Positions 1 through 6,061 of a DNA stretch of 6,290 nt are shown here, in pieces (within the stretch, counting starts at the first letter, position 1; each line of letters starts with the position of its first letter). Location of the stretch: the NCBI GenBank assembly GCA_913041325.1, contig CAJWHU010000093.1:1-6290 (forward strand). Direction: 5' to 3'. The notes below the pieces were generated by a model. It did not search any database. It was not told the DNA's origin and was given only the letters and a program-made list of their open reading frames with translations. The DNA is from an uncultured Fidelibacterota bacterium (GTDB taxonomy: Bacteria > Marinisomatota > Marinisomatia > Marinisomatales > UBA1611). Position numbers and translations under genes: made by a program.

Positions 1-555
1 TTTTGGTTTTACGTTATCGTTATGGGCTTTTCAGTTGGGTCCTATTTTAGCTTTTTGACCGGAGCACCTGTAATATCGGCTGAATATTTTGAGTTAGCTC
101 CATCTGTTCAAGGGTATTTGTTTGCTATACTGGGACTGGGATTTTTATTAGGAAACTTTCTTACAGGTCGCTTTGCTATGAAAATAGGACTTAACCGTCT
201 TATGCTTTGGGGCTGTTTTATTGCGCTCATAGGTCCATTATTGCAGTGCTTTATTTATTTAAATTTCATCTTTGGGCCACTTAGTTTTTTTGCTCCAATG
301 TTTTTGGTAGGTTTGGGCCAAGGTTTAATTGTTCCAAATGCTGCTGCAGGCATTGTGTCTGTTAACCCTAGGTTAGCAGGTAGTGCATCTGGCTTAGGCG
401 CAACGATACAGGTTATGATAGGAGGTATTCTAGCCTATATAACAGGTTATATAATTTCTATTTTTGTAACGCCTCTACCTTTGCTATTTATTCTATTTCT
501 AACAATTTTGGTAACGCTGTTTTTTTCTTATAAATTGCATAGAAATATTTCTTGA
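1..555 (+). CDS. MFS transporter, Bcr/CflA drug-efflux type, C-terminal half (5' end outside window)
   Basis: The reading frame is open from base 1, so the gene starts upstream; 184 residues remain, ending in TGA at 553-555. They form about six hydrophobic segments (starting near fragment residues 3, 38, 65, 92, 127 and 157), which matches helices 7-12 of a 12-helix major facilitator. The GYLFAILGLGFLLGN segment followed by GRFAMKIG, and the later VPNAAAG and AGSASG motifs, resemble the C-terminal half of the Bcr/CflA (bicyclomycin/chloramphenicol resistance) branch of proton-driven inner-membrane exporters. The substrate cannot be read from the sequence. It ends facing the minus-strand genes, with 42 bp between, so it is not part of their transcription unit and may be unrelated to the acyl-CoA genes. 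The MFS call is firm; the Bcr/CflA subfamily is likely. The protein ends shortly after the last helix, as is usual. Confidence 0.85.
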   Translation, partial: FWFYVIVMGFSVGSYFSFLTGAPVISAEYFELAPSVQGYLFAILGLGFLLGNFLTGRFAMKIGLNRLMLWGCFIALIGPLLQCFIYLNFIFGPLSFFAPMFLVGLGQGLIVPNAAAGIVSVNPRLAGSASGLGATIQVMIGGILAYITGYIISIFVTPLPLLFILFLTILVTLFFSYKLHRNIS

Positions 556-572
556 TAATAAAATAAGAAGAT

Positions 573-587
573 CTTTGTAAACCAAAG
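573..587 (-). terminator. Weak hairpin between convergent genes, possible minus-strand terminator
   Basis: Arms CTTTG and CAAAG pair around a 5-nt loop in the 42-bp gap between the convergent MFS and biotin-carrier genes. Read on the minus strand, the stem is followed by a T-rich stretch (ATCTTCTTATTTT), which is the layout of an intrinsic terminator for the minus-strand unit. The stem is only 5 bp with a single extra G-C at each base, so it would be unstable. An adjacent palindrome AAGATCTT (568-575) overlaps it. It is a candidate from position and shape only. Confidence 0.25.
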
Positions 588-597
588 CTCGCAATTT

Positions 598-822
598 CTA
601 ACTTGTTTCGATATTGGCTAAGTGCTGACCTTCTTGAACTAGATCACCTTCCTCCACAAGAAAGCTTTTAACAATTCCCTTTTTTTCAGCAAGAATTTCT
701 ATTTCCATTTTCATAGACTCGAGAATTAAAATTACATCTCCTTCATCGATGGTATCTCCTGCATTTTTTTCTATTCTAAATATCGTTCCTGCCGTCTCAG
801 ATATCACTTTAAAAAGCTCCAT
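598..822 (-). CDS. Stand-alone biotin carboxyl carrier protein (biotinyl/lipoyl-attachment domain)
   Basis: This 74-residue protein is a single biotinyl domain. The ESMKMEIEI motif holds the lysine (K38 from the chosen start) that biotin protein ligase would modify; MKM is typical of biotin carriers, whereas lipoyl domains usually have DKA. Glycines in the AGTI, EGDV, KGIV and EGDL turns fit the two-fold barrel of the family. There is no N-terminal extension, unlike AccB (about 150 residues) or the carrier domain fused to acyl-CoA carboxylase alpha subunits. The start is chosen from the ribosome binding site: AGGAG at 829-833 (minus strand) sits 6 nt from the ATG at 822 but directly abuts the ATG at 828, which would give 76 residues. 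The gene follows the hydrolase stop by 12 nt (6 nt from the upstream ATG), so the two are surely co-transcribed. It presumably carries carboxyl groups for an acyl-CoA carboxylase, but no carboxylase or carboxyltransferase lies in the window. Confidence 0.88.
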   Translation of the reverse strand: MELFKVISETAGTIFRIEKNAGDTIDEGDVILILESMKMEIEILAEKKGIVKSFLVEEGDLVQEGQHLANIETS

Positions 823-828
823 TCTCAT

Positions 829-833
829 CTCCT
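829..833 (-). promoter_or_regulatory. Ribosome binding site deciding the biotin-carrier start
   Basis: On the minus strand AGGAG lies immediately after the hydrolase TGA (835-837). Its spacing is zero to the first ATG (826-828) and 6 nt to the second in-frame ATG (820-822). The latter is the normal distance, so translation most likely begins at 822. Confidence 0.6.
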
Positions 834-834
834 G

Positions 835-1608
835 TCATTGAATAAAATTTGAAATTATTTTTGATAATTTATCTGGCTGCTCAACAGCTATATCATGACC
901 TGCATTTTCTAAAATTACCATCTTTGATGGTGGGATTGCAAATTTGTCGGCCATATTTTTTTTTAATAAAGGATCATTTTTCCCACATACAAAGAGTGTA
1001 GGTATAACAATATTTTTTAAGTCTTTGGAAACATTGAACTGGGCCATTTCTTTGGCCATCCCGAAATAATGTCCATGGGAACAGCTGCAAATTACTTTGG
1101 CTCTTTGAAAAAACCAGCTTTCCTTTTTTCTGTGCCAAAAAGTATTTCGCTTCCTTAATAATTTTTTCAATAATGGGATGTTTTTATTCAAACGGAAGAT
1201 ATCACGTTTTCGCGCAAAATCTTTGTCTGCTTTATATCCTGAAGAAGGTATTGGTGCCAATAATATTAAGCGTTTTACTCTTTTTGGGTAATTTATTGCT
1301 AGTTGAAACCCTAGTCCACCTCCCATGCTGTGTCCGATGTAATTAAAGCTATTTATTTTTAAATAATCCATCAAGTTAACAACATCATCGGCATGGGAGT
1401 TTAGAGAGTAGCCTTCTCGTGTATGCTGAGACCTTCCAACGCCGCGGCTTTCCATGCTGATAAGGCGGTGTTGTTTTTCCAGTTTAGAGCCGAGGGGTTG
1501 CAAGTTTTCTTCAGAAGCAGTATGCCCGTGGTGAAGCACTGTTGCTTCTCCTCGGGGGCCTCTATCTTGATACCATATATTCGCTTCTCTTATATAAGCA
1601 AATGCCAT
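835..1608 (-). CDS. Alpha/beta hydrolase (AB hydrolase-1 fold), substrate unknown
   Basis: This 257-residue protein has the full alpha/beta-hydrolase signature. HHGHT (26-30) is the oxyanion-hole strand-turn, GHSMGG (92-97) is the nucleophile elbow with Ser94, GKNDPLL (209-215) supplies acid Asp212, and AGHDI (236-240) supplies His238. A basic, Lys/Arg-rich lid segment spans about 125-170. The motif after strand 4 reads MESRGVGRS, with Glu53 where the family usually has Asp (D-x-RG-x-G-x-S). There is no signal peptide, so it should be cytoplasmic. The ATG at 1608 is the only plausible start: a stop codon lies in frame at 1639-1641 with no start codon between. No good Shine-Dalgarno is visible in front of it. 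It lies 47 bp after the crotonase-fold gene and just before the biotin carrier, so it is probably in the same transcript. Thioesterase, esterase or C-C hydrolase action on a pathway intermediate are all possible; sequence alone cannot choose. Confidence 0.85.
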   Translation of the reverse strand: MAFAYIREANIWYQDRGPRGEATVLHHGHTASEENLQPLGSKLEKQHRLISMESRGVGRSQHTREGYSLNSHADDVVNLMDYLKINSFNYIGHSMGGGLGFQLAINYPKRVKRLILLAPIPSSGYKADKDFARKRDIFRLNKNIPLLKKLLRKRNTFWHRKKESWFFQRAKVICSCSHGHYFGMAKEMAQFNVSKDLKNIVIPTLFVCGKNDPLLKKNMADKFAIPPSKMVILENAGHDIAVEQPDKLSKIISNFIQ

Positions 1609-1655
1609 AAGACAACCGGTAGTAGGATTATGAAATTTTTAATGACACAATGTTA

Positions 1656-2504
1656 CTAGCTGCCAATACCCCGAAATTTTGGTGGACGTTTCTCCATAAA
1701 GCTGTTTACACCCTCTTTGAAATCAAACTCCTCAAAACTTGCAAACATCTGTTCGTTTGCCTCTTTAAGAGATTCAATAAATGTTTGGCTGTAGCCAGCT
1801 CTTATTTGCCTCTTCATTATTGCTAATGATCTTGGAGAAGTTTTAAGAGCCATATTTTCTGCATAATTGTTGACATAACTAGTGAGTTCCTCAGAGGATA
1901 AGCTCCTATTTACTAAGCCCATGGATTCAGCTTCATCACCCTTAAAGATCCTGGCAGTTAATAACAAATCTAAAGCGTTAGCTTCCCCAATAAGTCTTGG
2001 CAGCATCCAAGCGATACCATGTTCTGCAATAAGTCCACGAGACGCAAAAGCAGTTGTGAGCTTGGCATCCTGATTTACAAATCGTAAATCGGCATAGAGA
2101 GTGAATATTAAACCTATTCCTGCACAAGCGCCATTAATCATTGCAATAATTGGTTTAGGACAATTATACATGTAGGCGAAGCGTCCTTCGAAGTCATCAA
2201 TAATGTCTGGTCCTAAACCTTTATCAGCTTGATATGGTTTTATTTCCATATCAACTTCAATTGGCTTGGCCCCACTCCCATCAGCTCTATTTTTTAGGCC
2301 ACCCATGTCCGCGCCCGCACAAAAACCTCTGCCAGCCCCAGTAACTATAATGCAGCGGCATTCTTTATTTTGTCCGGCTATTTCAATTGCACTTTTCACT
2401 TCATTTCCCATTGTTGGGGTCCACGCATTTAGTTTATCGGGTCTATTTAACGTAATCGTAGTAACTCCCTTATCAGTATTAACCAAAATTTCTTGAAAAT
2501 TCAT
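1656..2504 (-). CDS. Enoyl-CoA hydratase/isomerase superfamily protein, lacking both classical catalytic Glu
   Basis: This is a 282-residue crotonase-fold protein. LNRPDKLNAW (19-28), the first oxyanion-hole motif FCAGADM (61-67), the second, NGACAGIG (124-131), and the C-terminal EGVNSFMEKRPPKF are all present and typical. An insertion at about 70-105 lengthens it relative to the roughly 258-residue hydratase in the same window. Aligned to mitochondrial enoyl-CoA hydratase, the two catalytic glutamates (E144, E164) fall on Ile133 and Phe153. Instead Glu161 sits in the GLIAEHGIAW motif, seen in a branch often annotated only as enoyl-CoA hydratase/isomerase. It therefore binds an acyl-CoA but is unlikely to be an ordinary hydratase; isomerase or another crotonase-fold reaction is possible. 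A good ribosome binding site (GGGAG, 2511-2515) lies 6 nt before the ATG. It is the first gene of the minus-strand unit and diverges from the dehydrogenase gene at 2674. Confidence 0.88.
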   Translation of the reverse strand: MNFQEILVNTDKGVTTITLNRPDKLNAWTPTMGNEVKSAIEIAGQNKECRCIIVTGAGRGFCAGADMGGLKNRADGSGAKPIEVDMEIKPYQADKGLGPDIIDDFEGRFAYMYNCPKPIIAMINGACAGIGLIFTLYADLRFVNQDAKLTTAFASRGLIAEHGIAWMLPRLIGEANALDLLLTARIFKGDEAESMGLVNRSLSSEELTSYVNNYAENMALKTSPRSLAIMKRQIRAGYSQTFIESLKEANEQMFASFEEFDFKEGVNSFMEKRPPKFRGIGS

Positions 2505-2529
2505 GAGATACTCCCTAATTTATAAAAAG

Positions 2530-2543
2530 CTGATACTTGTCAG
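2530..2543. promoter_or_regulatory. Imperfect 14-bp palindrome, possible second operator
   Basis: The outer arms CTGA and TCAG are exact complements, and one inner pair also matches, leaving one mismatched pair and the unpaired centre. The site lies 26-39 bp upstream of the minus-strand start codon at 2504, where a repressor could block transcription. It does not resemble the 2583-2598 repeat, so it may belong to a different factor or be chance. Confidence 0.25.
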
Positions 2544-2582
2544 GGTATAAATAGGAAGTTCGTAAGTCAATATTCATAAATA

Positions 2583-2598
2583 TTTTAACGTGTTAAAA
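2583..2598. promoter_or_regulatory. Perfect 7-2-7 inverted repeat, candidate operator
   Basis: TTTTAAC and GTTAAAA are exact reverse complements around a GT spacer, in the middle of the divergent region. Size, symmetry and position fit the binding site of a dimeric helix-turn-helix repressor that could govern both units. The symmetric base composition is AT-rich, so chance occurrence is more likely than in a balanced sequence. I do not recognise the motif as that of a named regulator. Confidence 0.4.
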
Positions 2599-2673
2599 AT
2601 TAATTTTATGTATTGTTTAGTTTAAATTTTAGTAAGCGCGCTAACAAAAAGTTATAGAAAGTAGAAATCTGAG

Positions 2674-3966
2674 ATGGTTAATAATAATGATCCAATTGAA
2701 AAATTTATATCTGCGTCTGTGGAGTTATCTTATGAAACCCCAAATGTTAAATTTGATGGCCCACTAATCGAAGTAGATAAAGTTGGCATCATAGGTGCTG
2801 GTACTATGGGTGGTGGTATCGCAATGAATTTTGCAAATATTGGTACGACTGTGAAAATAGTAGAAAATTCTTCTGAAAATTTAGAGAAAGGTCTCAAAAG
2901 AGTAAGAGAAAATTATCAAAGAAGTGTTAACAGGGGGAGATTTTCTCAAGAAGAGTTAGAGAATCGAATGCACCTGATAGAAGGCGTAAGTAGCTTAGAA
3001 GAATTAGAAGACTGTAATTTGATAATTGAAGCTGCATTTGAAGAATTAGATGTGAAAACAAACCTATTCCAAAAAATAGATAAGATTGCTCAACCTGGCG
3101 CGATATTAGCTACCAATACATCAGGATTAGATATTAACGAGATTGCAAAAGCTACAAATAGACCAGAAAGTGTCATTGGTCTTCATTTCTTCTCGCCTGC
3201 AAATGTCATGAGGCTTCTAGAAATTGTTCAGGGAAGGGAAACTGATCCAATTACGGTGAGATCTTGTATGAATATTGCCCATAAAATAAATAAGATACCC
3301 GTGTTAGTGGGTGTGTGTCACGGATTTGTAGGAAATAGAATACTATGGGCTAGAACAAGGCAAGCGCATAGGCTTTTGGGTAAAGGAGTAATGCCTTGGG
3401 ACGTTGATGGGGCATTAAACATGTTTGGTTTTAAAATGGGCCCCTTCCAAATGTCTGATTTGGCTGGACTCGACCTTGGTTGGTCCAAGGGTAGTAAAAC
3501 GCAATATCCCGTGAAGGATGCACTTTGTGAAATGGGAAGAAGAGGGCAAAAGACTGGAAAGGGTTATTACGATTATGATGAAAACAGAGTAGGGTCTCCT
3601 TCAATGGAAACTGAAGAAGTTATAGCGAAATTAAATGGTGGCAAAAGAGTAAATTTTTCGAAAGAAGAAATAACCGAGATGTTGATATTTCCCATGATTA
3701 ATGAGGCTGTAAAAGTTCTTGAAGAAAACAAAGCACAGCGACCATCCGATATTGATGTCATATGGCTATTTGGATATGGTTGGCCAAAAGATAAAGGCGG
3801 TCTGATGTACTATGCAGATACCATTGGAGCAAAGAGTATATTGAAATGTTTACAAAAATTGGCTGAAGATGATCACGAATTGGTCATTTCTGATCTGCTT
3901 ATAAAAATGGCTCAAAATGATGATAAGTTTCTTGATATTAACACGGGAGGGCTAATAGCTACTTGA
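2674..3966 (+). CDS. 3-hydroxyacyl-CoA dehydrogenase, FadB/MFE-like without a hydratase domain
   Basis: This 430-residue enzyme oxidises 3-hydroxyacyl-CoA to 3-ketoacyl-CoA with NAD+. After about 33 extra N-terminal residues comes a Rossmann domain: [12 protein letters not shown] with GxGxxG glycines 41, 43 and 46, and Glu64 at the end of strand 2, which favours NAD. Ser150, His171, Glu183 and Asn221 match the spacing of the four active-site residues of human HADH (S137, H158, E170, N208). A first C-terminal domain follows (about 215-305, with [11 protein letters not shown]). A second one (about 335-425, with [13 protein letters not shown]) is typical of multifunctional FadB/FadJ-type proteins, not of short single-domain HADH. 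The hydratase domain is absent and is encoded by the next gene. An in-frame TAG at 2662 rules out a longer start; the ribosome binding site before the ATG is poor. It is the first gene of the plus-strand unit, 10 bp before the hydratase start. Confidence 0.93.
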   Translation: MVNNNDPIEKFISASVELSYETPNVKFDGPLIEVDKVGIIGAGTMGGGIAMNFANIGTTVKIVENSSENLEKGLKRVRENYQRSVNRGRFSQEELENRMHLIEGVSSLEELEDCNLIIEAAFEELDVKTNLFQKIDKIAQPGAILATNTSGLDINEIAKATNRPESVIGLHFFSPANVMRLLEIVQGRETDPITVRSCMNIAHKINKIPVLVGVCHGFVGNRILWARTRQAHRLLGKGVMPWDVDGALNMFGFKMGPFQMSDLAGLDLGWSKGSKTQYPVKDALCEMGRRGQKTGKGYYDYDENRVGSPSMETEEVIAKLNGGKRVNFSKEEITEMLIFPMINEAVKVLEENKAQRPSDIDVIWLFGYGWPKDKGGLMYYADTIGAKSILKCLQKLAEDDHELVISDLLIKMAQNDDKFLDINTGGLIAT

Positions 3967-3976
3967 GGGTGGAGTG

Positions 3977-4753
3977 ATGTCTTATAAGTTCGTCAAAGTA
4001 GAAAAAGAGCAAAAGGTTCTTACTGTCACTATTAATCGCCCGGAGGTGTTAAACGCTATGCATGCCCCGTTTCATTTAGAAATGGAACAGATATGGGATG
4101 ACTTTAGTAGTGATCCTAATTTGTGGGTTGGAATTATAACAGGTTCTGGTGTTAAGGCGTTTTCTACCGGAAATGATCTTAAGTATACTGCTGGTGGCGG
4201 TCAGGGCTATAAGAATAAATCAGGAGCTGGTGGTCTCACAACTAGGTTAAATTTAGAAAAACCGATTATTGCGGCGGTAAATGGGTATGCATTGGGTGGA
4301 GGTTTTGAGATAGCTCTAGCGTGCGATATTATTATAGCCTCAAAAAATGCAATATTTGCATTACCGGAGGTTCGAGTCGGTTTAATAGCTGGAGCTGGTG
4401 GAATACAAAGGTTAATAAGACAAGTTGGTAGAGCGTCAGCATTGGAAATGATATACACTGGACGCCATGTTAAGGCCGATGAAGCACTTAGGTTAGGAAT
4501 TGTAGCAAAGGTTGTAGAGCAAAAAGAACTTCTAAAATGTGCAAAAAAATTGGCTAAACAAATAATAGCTGTTTCGCCTTCCTCTGTTAAAGCAACTAAG
4601 AAAGTCATAAATTCAATGGATAGAGACGCAAGACTTGAGGAAAGCTTAGCATTTACCAGAGATGTAGTCAGTACTTTGAAAAATACTGATGATTTTAAAG
4701 AAGGTGTAAATGCGTTTGTCGAGAAAAGGAAGCCCGTTTGGAAAAACTGTTAA
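3977..4753 (+). CDS. Enoyl-CoA hydratase (crotonase family), catalytically intact
   Basis: This 258-residue crotonase adds water to a 2-enoyl-CoA. The oxyanion-hole motifs FSTGNDL (62-68) and GYALGGG (103-109) are present, as are both catalytic glutamates: Glu111 (GGGFE) and Glu131 (ALPE), exactly 20 residues apart as in mitochondrial hydratase (E144/E164). The C-terminal EGVNAFVEKRKPVW is also typical. The stretch around GGL..LNLEKPIIAAVNGYALGGGFE resembles CaiD-type (crotonobetainyl-CoA) hydratases, but nothing else in the window points to carnitine. A GTG at 3974 is in frame directly before the ATG at 3977; GAGG at 3965-3968 lies 8 nt from the ATG, so I prefer the ATG. The gap from the preceding dehydrogenase stop is 10 bp, and the next gene follows by 15 bp, so the three are one operon. 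With the upstream gene it replaces the two halves of a fused multifunctional beta-oxidation enzyme. Confidence 0.92.
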   Translation: MSYKFVKVEKEQKVLTVTINRPEVLNAMHAPFHLEMEQIWDDFSSDPNLWVGIITGSGVKAFSTGNDLKYTAGGGQGYKNKSGAGGLTTRLNLEKPIIAAVNGYALGGGFEIALACDIIIASKNAIFALPEVRVGLIAGAGGIQRLIRQVGRASALEMIYTGRHVKADEALRLGIVAKVVEQKELLKCAKKLAKQIIAVSPSSVKATKKVINSMDRDARLEESLAFTRDVVSTLKNTDDFKEGVNAFVEKRKPVWKNC

Positions 4754-4756
4754 TTT

Positions 4757-4762
4757 GAGGAG
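4757..4762 (+). promoter_or_regulatory. Strong ribosome binding site fixing the acyl-CoA dehydrogenase start
   Basis: GAGGAG lies 6 nt before the ATG at 4769, the strongest site in the plus-strand unit. It supports this start over the next in-frame ATG (Met13) and suggests the dehydrogenase is made in larger amounts than its neighbours. Confidence 0.7.
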
Positions 4763-4768
4763 AAAAAG

Positions 4769-6061
4769 ATGCCAAAAGATACGATTTCATCAAGTTTCGT
4801 TGATATGAATAATTTAGAAATGTCAAATGAAGTCAAACCATTATTTGATAAAGTGGTAAAACATGTAAAAGAAAACGTCGATCCAATTTCTGACGAATTT
4901 TATAAGCTTGCCGAAGAAAACGAAAATCGTTGGCATTTAAATGAGCGGCAGTTGGAGCTACTTGAGGGAGCAAAAAATAAAGCAAAGGAGTCGGGTTTGT
5001 GGAATTTCTTCTTGCCAAATGCAGAGACAGGTGAGGGTCTTTCTAATCTTGATTATGCTTACATTGCAGCCGAATTAGGAAAAAATCCATTAGCATCGGA
5101 AACTCTTAATTGTTCTGCCCCAGACACAGGGAATATGGAGGTATTAGAAAGAGTGGGCACACCCGAGCAAAAAGAAAAATGGCTTAAGCCACTTTTAAAT
5201 GGCGAAATAAGATCATGCTATGGAATGACAGAGCCCGCAGTAGCATCTTCTGATGCGAAAAATATCTCAACCTCTGCTAGGCTTGTAGGGAATGAGTGGG
5301 TAATAAATGGAGAAAAATATTACATATCCGGAGCTGGAGACTCTCGTTGTAAAATCATGATCTGTATGGTTAAAACTAATCCTGACGCCGAGCCCTTCAG
5401 GCAGCAGTCACAAATTCTTATTCCTCTAGATACTCCCGGATTAGAGATTGTTCAGCCCATGACTGTATTTGGTCAGGATGAAGCTCCAAAAGGGCATATG
5501 CACATTCGAATGACTAATGTGAAAGTGCCGAAAGAGAATGTTCTTTGGGGAGAAGGAAAAGGGTTTGAGATATCGCAAGTACGACTTGGCCCCGGTAGAA
5601 TTCATCACTGCATGCGATCTATAGGCCAGGCAGAAAAGGCCTTGGACCTACTAATAAACCGTGGTTTATCAAGAAAAGCTTTTGGTAAAAATATAATTAA
5701 TTTGGGTAAGAATATGGAAACAATTTCCAGATCACGTATTGAAATTGAAGCAATGAGGCTTATGGTTTTGAAAGCGGCAAAGGCCATGGATGTTTTGGGT
5801 AATAAGGAGGCAAGGGTATGGATTTCTATGGTTAAAGCAATGGTGCCTGAGAAAGCTTGTAAAATAATTGATGACGCTATACAAATTCATGGGGCAACGG
5901 GGGTTTCTCAATGGTCACCATTACCTGGAATGTATGTTAAACAACGAATTCTAAGACTTGCTGATGGCCCAGATGAGGTCCATCATCACGTAGTAGCCAG
6001 AGCAGAAGTGAATTCTTACGAACTATCAAACGTAAGGAAAGTGGCGTCTAATGAGAAATGA
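4769..6061 (+). CDS. Acyl-CoA dehydrogenase, ACAD10/ACAD11-like
   Basis: This 430-residue flavoenzyme should form a 2-enoyl-CoA from an acyl-CoA with FAD, passing electrons to an electron-transfer flavoprotein. An N-terminal helical domain (about 20-148) is followed by the beta domain starting at CYGMTEPAVASSD (150-162) with WVINGEKYYISGAG. The C-terminal helical domain (about 265-415) includes GPGRIHHCMR (274-283), QIHGATGVSQ (372-381) and LRLADGPDEVH (395-405). The RLGPGRIHHCMR and RLADGPDEVH motifs and the SGAG-x-x-x-CKI run match the dehydrogenase half of human ACAD11 closely as I recall it. Where classical enzymes have the catalytic Glu of YEGT, this branch has Asp399. The N-terminal kinase-like domain of ACAD10/11 is absent, as in bacterial homologues such as LvaC of the levulinate pathway. 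It sits 15 bp after the hydratase, and its end overlaps the SDR start by 11 bp. The ACAD call is firm; the substrate is unknown. Confidence 0.93.
   Translation: MPKDTISSSFVDMNNLEMSNEVKPLFDKVVKHVKENVDPISDEFYKLAEENENRWHLNERQLELLEGAKNKAKESGLWNFFLPNAETGEGLSNLDYAYIAAELGKNPLASETLNCSAPDTGNMEVLERVGTPEQKEKWLKPLLNGEIRSCYGMTEPAVASSDAKNISTSARLVGNEWVINGEKYYISGAGDSRCKIMICMVKTNPDAEPFRQQSQILIPLDTPGLEIVQPMTVFGQDEAPKGHMHIRMTNVKVPKENVLWGEGKGFEISQVRLGPGRIHHCMRSIGQAEKALDLLINRGLSRKAFGKNIINLGKNMETISRSRIEIEAMRLMVLKAAKAMDVLGNKEARVWISMVKAMVPEKACKIIDDAIQIHGATGVSQWSPLPGMYVKQRILRLADGPDEVHHHVVARAEVNSYELSNVRKVASNEK

Larger units (their letters stand above)
2505..2673. promoter_or_regulatory. Divergent intergenic control region
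   Basis: These 169 bp separate the two oppositely transcribed acyl-CoA units and must hold both promoters. The region is very AT-rich. For the minus strand, TTGACT (2570-2565) and TATACC (2549-2544) could be -35 and -10 boxes, but their 15-bp spacing is short. The transcript would then start near 2537, inside an imperfect palindrome (2530-2543). For the plus strand only weak boxes are seen, such as TTAATT (2600-2605) with TAAATT (2623-2628) at 17 bp. An 8-bp palindrome AGCGCGCT lies at 2635-2642, the only G+C-rich patch. The shared region suggests joint control of both arms. No regulator gene is in the window. The promoter role follows from position; the individual boxes are tentative. Confidence 0.6.

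Noticed and set aside
568..575. AAGATCTT palindrome between the convergent genes as a regulatory site
   Set aside because: It is a short 8-bp palindrome in AT-rich DNA downstream of both genes, with no promoter to control.
1423..1659. A 78-codon open frame on the plus strand over the hydrolase start and the gap before it
   Set aside because: Most of it is antisense to conserved hydrolase residues, and the product resembles no protein family.
3974..3976. GTG as the start of the enoyl-CoA hydratase
   Set aside because: An ATG follows directly with better spacing to the GAGG at 3965-3968; the difference is one residue.
4207..4608. A 133-codon open frame on the minus strand opposite the enoyl-CoA hydratase gene
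   Set aside because: It lies wholly within an excellent crotonase gene, has no recognisable domain, and is the usual by-product of codon bias on the other strand.
3977..6061. A carnitine (cai) gene cluster, because the hydratase resembles CaiD and an acyl-CoA dehydrogenase follows
   Set aside because: The dehydrogenase is of the ACAD10/11 type and not CaiA-like, and no CoA-transferase (CaiB), ligase or carnitine transporter is seen.
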